Source of the DNA: an uncultured Lachnospiraceae bacterium
Lineage (GTDB): Bacteria; Bacillota; Clostridia; Lachnospirales; Anaerotignaceae
DNA length: 19,235 nt
Reading direction: 5' to 3'
NCBI GenBank assembly: GCA_944384285.1
Contig: CALWSX010000119.1
Span: 1-19,235, forward strand
The translations under genes and the position numbers were made by a program. A model generated the notes under the pieces. That model was not told the origin of the DNA and made no database searches. It worked only from the letters and a program-made list of their open reading frames with translations. Every line of letters begins with the position of its first letter. The stretch's first letter is position 1. This document shows, piece by piece, positions 14,879-19,235 of this stretch.

Positions 14879-14934
14879 GTGTTTTTTCAAAGTTAGTTTG
14901 AGAAAGCACTATATTTTTGTGTTAAAAACTAATT
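14879..14934 (+). promoter_or_regulatory. Attenuator-like leader of the second MATE gene
   Basis: The arms 14879-14891 and 14897-14909 pair at all 13 positions (two G-T pairs) around the loop GTTAG. TATATTTTT follows (14910-14918), resembling a weak terminator. The bases 14891-14899 can instead pair with 14926-14934 (nine pairs, one G-T), which would break the first hairpin. This terminator/antiterminator design is inferred from pairing only. No known riboswitch consensus was recognised. Confidence 0.4.
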
Positions 14935-14956
14935 ATTTTGATAGGGGTTGAAAACT

Positions 14957-16300
14957 ATGGAACAGGATTTTATGAAAAAGAAGCCTGTTTTAAAATTGCT
15001 TATTTCAATGGGCATACCAATGGTTTTATCAATGCTTATGCAATCTCTTTATAATATTGTTGACAGCATTTGGGTAACAAAACTTGGTACAGATGCTTTA
15101 ACAGCTGTTTCACTTGCTTTTCCTTTACAAAACATTGTACTTTCAATATCTGTTGGTATTGGCGTTGGTATAAGTTCAGTTATTTCCATGAGTATGGGGG
15201 AAGGAAATTATATTAAAGCTAATAAAGCGGCTTCTTTAGGGGTTTTTCTTACACTTATTCATTGTGTAATTTTTATTATTTTTGGACTTGTTATTACAAA
15301 ACCGTTTTTAAGACTTTTTACAGAAGAAGGACGTACATTTGAATGGGCTTGTGATTATACATATGTTGTACTTTGTGTTTCTTTTGGAAATCTCCTTCAA
15401 ATTACTCTTGAAAAAATATTTCAGGCAGTTGGGAAAATGACAACAACAATGTTTTTAATGGCAAGTGGTTGTATTATAAATATTATTTTGGATCCTATTC
15501 TTATTTTTGGATGGTTTGGTTTTCCGGCTATGGGAGTACTAGGTGCAGCTGTTGCTACAGTTATTGGTCAAATAGCTGCGACTATACTTTATATAATTGT
15601 ATATCTAAAAAAAGATATAGGGGTAAAAATAAGTTTAAAATATATGAAAATAGATAAAACCATTATTAAACGTATATATGGAATAGGGATACCTTCAAGT
15701 CTTATGATTGCAATGCCTTCTGTACTTGTTGCAATTTTAAATGGAGTACTTGCAAAAATTTCTGAAATTTATGTGGCTGTATTTGGGTTATATTTCAAAT
15801 TACAAACATTTATTTATATGCCGGCAAGCGGACTTGTTCAAGGTATGAGACCTATTGTAAGTTATAATTATGGGGCAAAAATGTATAAAAGAGTTTGGAA
15901 AACATTTTATTACAGCATAGCGATTATTGCTTGTATTATGCTTATAGGAACAATAGGAGCACTTGTTTTTCCAGAACTTATTCTCTCTGCGTTTGATGCA
16001 GAGCCAAGTCTTATGAAATATGGCTCAGAGGCATTAAGGATAATTGGATGTGGTTTTATTATTTCAACTGTAGGGGTTGTATGTTCAGGTGTATTTGAAG
16101 CTTTGGGAAAAGGTGGAAGATCTTTAACGGTATCTTTATTAAGACAATTTATTATTACAATACCTCTTGGTATAATATTATCTTTTAAATGGGGGGCTAA
16201 TGGAATTTGGGTTTCTTTCCCAATTTCTGAGCTTATAGCGGCTATAGTGGCATATGTAATGCTTATAAAATTAAGACTTCCAAAAGAAGATAATGTTTAA
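14957..16300 (+). CDS. MATE family multidrug exporter (second copy, diverged)
   Basis: From the ATG at 14957 the protein has 447 residues and the twelve-helix, two-bundle MATE layout. Segments typical of the family are LLISMGIPMVLSMLMQSLYN, DSIWVTKLG, then NIILDPILIFGWFG and MGVLGAAVATVIGQ in the first half, and SGLVQGMRPIVSYNYGAK and GGRSLTVSLLRQ in the second. It should export small cationic compounds in exchange for sodium or protons. The frame can be extended to a TTG at 14948, but AGGGG (14943-14947) would then touch the start codon, whereas it is 9 bases from the ATG. Sequence differences show it is not a recent duplicate of the gene at 6908. Its leader carries an attenuator-like fold, which suggests control at the RNA level. 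The substrate is unknown. Confidence 0.93.
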   Translation: MEQDFMKKKPVLKLLISMGIPMVLSMLMQSLYNIVDSIWVTKLGTDALTAVSLAFPLQNIVLSISVGIGVGISSVISMSMGEGNYIKANKAASLGVFLTLIHCVIFIIFGLVITKPFLRLFTEEGRTFEWACDYTYVVLCVSFGNLLQITLEKIFQAVGKMTTTMFLMASGCIINIILDPILIFGWFGFPAMGVLGAAVATVIGQIAATILYIIVYLKKDIGVKISLKYMKIDKTIIKRIYGIGIPSSLMIAMPSVLVAILNGVLAKISEIYVAVFGLYFKLQTFIYMPASGLVQGMRPIVSYNYGAKMYKRVWKTFYYSIAIIACIMLIGTIGALVFPELILSAFDAEPSLMKYGSEALRIIGCGFIISTVGVVCSGVFEALGKGGRSLTVSLLRQFIITIPLGIILSFKWGANGIWVSFPISELIAAIVAYVMLIKLRLPKEDNV

Positions 16301-16305
16301 GTAAA

Positions 16306-16354
16306 TTAGATTTTATAAATAATAAGAAAAACATTGATGTTTTTAATAATCTAA
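16306..16354 (+). terminator. Weak AT-rich hairpin after the second MATE gene
   Basis: AAAAACA (16327-16333) pairs with TGTTTTT (16338-16344), inside outer arms TTAGATT (16306-16312) and AATCTAA (16348-16354). The inner stem ends in T, so modest termination is possible. Confidence 0.4.
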
Positions 16355-16381
16355 GATAATATTAAATTTTAATAAATTTAC

Positions 16382-16410
16382 TTGTACCTTTTTTTGCTAT
16401 AGTATATACT
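16382..16410 (+). promoter_or_regulatory. Promoter of the mreB-dapF-hflX unit
   Basis: TTGTAC (16382-16387), 17 bases and TATACT (16405-16410) place the start at about 16417 and give a leader of about 66 bases. The -10 is embedded in a perfect palindrome at 16398-16413. Confidence 0.6.
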
Positions 16411-16413
16411 ATA
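16398..16413. repeat. Perfect 16-base palindrome over the mreB -10
   Basis: TATAGTATATACTATA is fully self-complementary and contains the predicted -10. It may be an operator, or a chance product of alternating T/A sequence. Confidence 0.4.
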
Positions 16414-16482
16414 CATAAATATACACAATAATCTGTAGTATTTTAACATATACTGTAAGTTTTGTATTAAAGGAGAAATATT

Positions 16483-17532
16483 ATGCGAAATATATTTAAT
16501 TTTGGAGAGTGTATAGGCATCGACCTTGGAACAGCAAGTGTTCTTGTTTATGTTAAGGGTCAGGGGGTTGTTATAAAAGAACCTTCTGTTGTTGCCATAG
16601 ACAAAACTACAAATACAATTCTCGCTGTAGGTGAAGAAGCAAGAAGAATGCTCGGAAGAACTCCGGGAAATATTGTTGCTATCAGGCCGTTAAGAGAAGG
16701 TGTTATTTCTGATTATGAAGTAACGGAAAAAATGCTTAAATATTTTATAGAAAAAGCTATAGGTAAAACTTCTTTTGCAAAACCAATTATTGCAGTATGT
16801 GTTCCAAGTAGTGTAACTGGTGTTGAAAGAAAAGCTGTGGAAGATGCCGCAAGACATGCAGGTGGAAGAAAAGTTTTTATTATTGAAGAACCTATTGCAG
16901 CAGCTGTTGGAGCAGGAATTGATATTGAAAGAGCAAATGGAAATATGATTGTTGATATTGGTGGAGGAACTACTGATATTGCAGTTATTTCTTTGGGCGG
17001 AATTGTTGAAAGCAGATCCATTAAAGTTGCCGGAGACAATTTTGATGATGCGATTATAAAGTACATCAGAAAAAAACATAATGTTCTTATAGGTGAAAGA
17101 ACAGCAGAAAATTTGAAAATAAATATTGGAACAGCATACAAGAGAAGTATGCCTGTAGAAATGGACGTAAGAGGAAGAAATTTAATTACAGGCCTTCCTA
17201 AAAATATTACGGTTACAAGTGAAGAAATGCAAGAAGCACTTCAAGAATCTGTTTATGCTATAGTTGCAGCAACACACGCTGTTCTTGAAAAAACACCACC
17301 GGAACTTGCAGCAGATATTTCTGACAGAGGAATTGTAATGACCGGAGGAGGAAGTCTTCTTTATGGTTTGGATAAACTTATAAAAGAAGAAACATCTATA
17401 GATACATTTGTTGCTGAAGATGCTGAAAGTTGTGTGGCTATAGGGACTGGTAGATATATCGAATATATAGGAGGAGGAGAAGAATTTAAAAATTCTCCTA
17501 AAAGAAAGAAAAAGTTTTTCTTTTTTGGTTAA
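16483..17532 (+). CDS. mreB: MreB/Mbl-type bacterial actin, rod-shape determining protein
   Basis: The 349-residue actin-fold ATPase has phosphate-1 motif GIDLGTAS (12-19), phosphate-2 VDIGGGTTDIAVISLGG (157-173) and the adenosine motif MTGGGSLLYGL (286-296). Also family-typical are GRTPGNIVAIRPLREGVI and EKTPPELAADISDRGIV. MreB filaments move along the inner membrane and guide lateral peptidoglycan synthesis. VLVYVKGQGVV and the LAVGEEARRMLGRTPG segment lean towards Mbl, while IIKYIRKKHN and ELAADISDRGIV lean towards MreB, so the paralogue cannot be fixed. mreC and mreD do not follow; dapF does, linking it to wall precursor supply. The C-terminus is unusual: after the core comes a short tail ending PKRKKKFFFFG (339-349), basic then aromatic. 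AAAGGAG stands about 8 bases before the ATG. Confidence 0.93.
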   Translation: MRNIFNFGECIGIDLGTASVLVYVKGQGVVIKEPSVVAIDKTTNTILAVGEEARRMLGRTPGNIVAIRPLREGVISDYEVTEKMLKYFIEKAIGKTSFAKPIIAVCVPSSVTGVERKAVEDAARHAGGRKVFIIEEPIAAAVGAGIDIERANGNMIVDIGGGTTDIAVISLGGIVESRSIKVAGDNFDDAIIKYIRKKHNVLIGERTAENLKINIGTAYKRSMPVEMDVRGRNLITGLPKNITVTSEEMQEALQESVYAIVAATHAVLEKTPPELAADISDRGIVMTGGGSLLYGLDKLIKEETSIDTFVAEDAESCVAIGTGRYIEYIGGGEEFKNSPKRKKKFFFFG

Positions 17533-17536
17533 TTAG

Positions 17537-17559
17537 TAGGCGGTATTTCCGCCTATTTT
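17537..17559 (+). terminator. Hairpin between mreB and dapF, possible weak terminator
   Basis: TAGGCGG (17537-17543) pairs with CCGCCTA (17549-17555) around a 5-base loop, followed by only TTTT. It may partly reduce, or process, the transcript into dapF rather than stop it. Confidence 0.5.
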
Positions 17560-17594
17560 AATAAATAAAAATATATTTTAGCGGGAGGACAAAG

Positions 17595-18434
17595 ATGAAA
17601 TTTACAAAAATGAACGGTTGTGGGAATGACTATATTTACATTAATTGTTTTGAATATGATATAAAAGATCCTGTTAAACTTGCAATAGATATGAGCGAAC
17701 GTCATTTTGGAGTAGGTTCTGATGGTATAGTTCTTATTATGCCTTCAAAAACATGCGACTTTAGAATGAGAATGTTTAATAATGATGGCTCTGAGGCGGA
17801 AATGTGTGGAAATGCAACACGTTGTGTTGCGAAATATGTATATGATAAGGGATTAACTGACAAAAAAGTTGTATCACTTGAAACACTCGGAGGAGTAAAA
17901 ATCTTAAATCTCCATACAAATAATGATAACAAAGTAGAAACAGTTACAGTTGATATGGGAGAACCTATCTTAGACCCTGCTAAAATTCCTGTGATTGCAA
18001 AAGATGAAAAAGAAGCACAAAAGTTAAGTGTTAAATCTAAAGACAGAGTTTTTGACTTTACCTGTGTTTCAATGGGAAATCCTCATGCTGTTACAGTAGT
18101 AGATTCTGTTTCTGATTTTGACATTAAGGGATATGGAAGTGAAGTTGAAGTAAATTCTTTGTTCCCAAACAAAATAAATGTTGAATTTGTGGAAATAATA
18201 GATGAAAACAATGTATTTATGAGGGTTTGGGAAAGAGGAACAGGAGAAACTCTTGCTTGTGGAACTGGTGCATGCGCAACGGTTGTTGCTTTAAATATTT
18301 TAGGACTTTGTAAAAGAGAAACAAATGTTAAACTTTTAGGCGGAACATTAAATATTAAGTGGGACGAAAAGGATAACCATGTTTATATGACAGGACCAGC
18401 GGAGATTTCTTTTGAAGGAGAATGGTTAAAATAA
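17595..18434 (+). CDS. dapF: Diaminopimelate epimerase
   Basis: The 279-residue enzyme converts LL- to meso-diaminopimelate, the precursor of lysine and of the cross-linking residue in many peptidoglycans. It works without a cofactor through two cysteines: Cys71 in MCGNATRC and Cys222 in ACGTGAC, both present. Other conserved pieces are KMNGCGNDYI near the start, FGVGSDG (38-44), FNNDGSEAEMCGN (61-73), GNPHAV (161-166) and ERGTGET (213-219). GGGAGG stands about 8 bases before the ATG. It lies 62 bases after mreB and 15 before hflX, so at least dapF and hflX should be co-transcribed. Placing it next to an actin homologue for wall growth makes functional sense. Confidence 0.97.
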   Translation: MKFTKMNGCGNDYIYINCFEYDIKDPVKLAIDMSERHFGVGSDGIVLIMPSKTCDFRMRMFNNDGSEAEMCGNATRCVAKYVYDKGLTDKKVVSLETLGGVKILNLHTNNDNKVETVTVDMGEPILDPAKIPVIAKDEKEAQKLSVKSKDRVFDFTCVSMGNPHAVTVVDSVSDFDIKGYGSEVEVNSLFPNKINVEFVEIIDENNVFMRVWERGTGETLACGTGACATVVALNILGLCKRETNVKLLGGTLNIKWDEKDNHVYMTGPAEISFEGEWLK

Positions 18435-18449
18435 AATTTGGGAGAAATT

Positions 18450-19235
18450 ATGAGTAGAAATTCGCAATTACATGAAATAAAAGAAGTAGATGAAAAAGTA
18501 ATTCTTGTCGGAGTACAGCTTGATGATGATTATGACAGAGTAGATGCGTCTCTTGATGAACTTGAAGAGCTTGCAAAAACTGCCGGAGCTGTTACTGTTG
18601 GAAGAGTTATACAAAAAAGAGAAAAAATTAATCCATCAACTTATCTTGGAAAAGGAAAGGTTGAAGAATTAAGCTTTGCGGTTAAAGAACTTGGCGCAAA
18701 TGGTATTATTTGCGATGATGAGCTTACAATGGTTCAAATGAAAAATTTATCAAACATAATTGATGTTAAAATAATGGATAGAACCATGCTTATACTTGAT
18801 ATATTTGCGGCAGGTGCCATTTCAAGCGAAGGTAAAATTCAAGTTGAACTTGCACAGCTTAAATATAGATATTCAAGGCTTTCAGGAATAGGTAAATCGC
18901 TTTCTAGACTTGGTGGAGGTATAGGTACAAGAGGTCCTGGTGAAAAGAAACTTGAAACAGATAAACGTCATATAAATGAAAGAATAACTGAACTTAAAAG
19001 AAATTTAAAAGAAATAGAAACACATAGAGACCTTTTAAGAAAAAACAGAGAACGTAAAAATATTCCTGTGGCTGCTTTGGTGGGATATACCAATGCAGGA
19101 AAATCCTCACTTTTAAATAGACTTGCAGATGCCGATGTTTTAGCTTATGATAAGTTGTTTGCAACTCTTGATGTTACAACAAGAGAAGTTATTTTACCTC
19201 AGGGTTCAAAAATATTTTTAACTGATACAGTAGGT
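18450..19235 (+). CDS. hflX: HflX, ribosome-associated GTPase (partial, C-terminus off the window)
   Basis: Starting at ATG 18450 with GGGAG upstream, 262 codons are open to the window end. The N-terminal HflX domain has STYLGKGK (63-70) and MDRTMLILDIFA (109-120). The glycine-rich linker QVELAQLKYR then GGGIGTRGPGE (155-165) and KLETDKR follow, then a coiled-coil helix pair (about 170-203). The GTPase domain begins with the P-loop GYTNAGKS (212-219), the switch-I segment FATLDVTTR (237-245) and the start of G3, LTDTVG, where the window ends. HflX splits stalled or heat-damaged ribosomes and protects against some ribosome-targeting antibiotics. No hfq lies next to it, unlike in Proteobacteria. 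The gene is 15 bases after dapF. Confidence 0.95.
   Translation, partial: MSRNSQLHEIKEVDEKVILVGVQLDDDYDRVDASLDELEELAKTAGAVTVGRVIQKREKINPSTYLGKGKVEELSFAVKELGANGIICDDELTMVQMKNLSNIIDVKIMDRTMLILDIFAAGAISSEGKIQVELAQLKYRYSRLSGIGKSLSRLGGGIGTRGPGEKKLETDKRHINERITELKRNLKEIETHRDLLRKNRERKNIPVAALVGYTNAGKSSLLNRLADADVLAYDKLFATLDVTTREVILPQGSKIFLTDTVG

Noticed and set aside
14948..14956. A TTG start three codons upstream for the second MATE gene
   Set aside because: The AGGGG ribosome site would directly touch the TTG; its spacing fits the ATG at 14957.
16690..17141. Two antisense frames of 129 and 142 codons within mreB
   Set aside because: They are mirror frames of a strongly conserved coding region, with low-complexity Ser/Asn/Cys-rich or Ile/Pro-rich translations and no ribosome site.
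1..19235. CRISPR array, insertion sequence, prophage, tRNA or rRNA genes
   Set aside because: No regularly spaced repeats, transposase or integrase motifs, or RNA-gene signatures were seen in the window.

Overview
The window reads as a chromosomal segment from a low-GC, anaerobic, endospore-forming Firmicute of class Clostridia. The signs are very AT-rich DNA, strong AGGAGG ribosome sites before most genes, a SpoVT sporulation regulator, trigger factor/ClpP/ClpX in tandem, a TPP riboswitch before a CytX-type transporter, and membrane families of Clostridia (DUF3792/TIGR04086, DUF4321). The genus cannot be settled; a Lachnospirales-like lineage is a guess. There are no insertion sequences, phage genes, CRISPR arrays, rRNA or tRNA.

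Left part (1-3430): a partial secreted lipoprotein and a small four-helix membrane protein on the minus strand, then a PHP-family phosphoesterase on the plus strand. The 379-base gap after it (3051-3429) has no convincing gene. It does hold a perfect 7-1-7 Fur-box palindrome at the start point of a good promoter, and an apparent bidirectional promoter. Proteostasis block (3430-6720): tig, clpP, clpX. ClpX starts with GTG, and two hairpin terminators follow it.

Middle part (6908-12082): a MATE exporter whose promoter region carries a long inverted repeat, spoVT, and the minus-strand operon DUF4321-maf-trmB, which shares a two-way terminator with spoVT. A secreted stalk-domain protein on the minus strand follows. 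Right part (12249-16300): a TPP riboswitch with its own near-consensus promoter and terminator controls a CytX-like NCS1 permease, probably for the thiamine pyrimidine precursor. It converges on a 3-hydroxyacyl-CoA dehydrogenase. A second MATE exporter follows, with an attenuator-like leader.

End part (16405-19235): an MreB/Mbl-type actin homologue, dapF (diaminopimelate for peptidoglycan) and the start of hflX (ribosome-splitting GTPase). The genes are mostly housekeeping: protein quality control, cell-wall growth, tRNA and nucleotide hygiene. No new multi-gene system is visible. The most interesting material is in the non-coding DNA: the Fur-box/promoter cluster at 3042-3190, the leader of the second MATE gene (14879-14934), the operator-like repeats at 6850-6881 and 16398-16413, and a substitution in the trigger-factor ribosome-binding signature.
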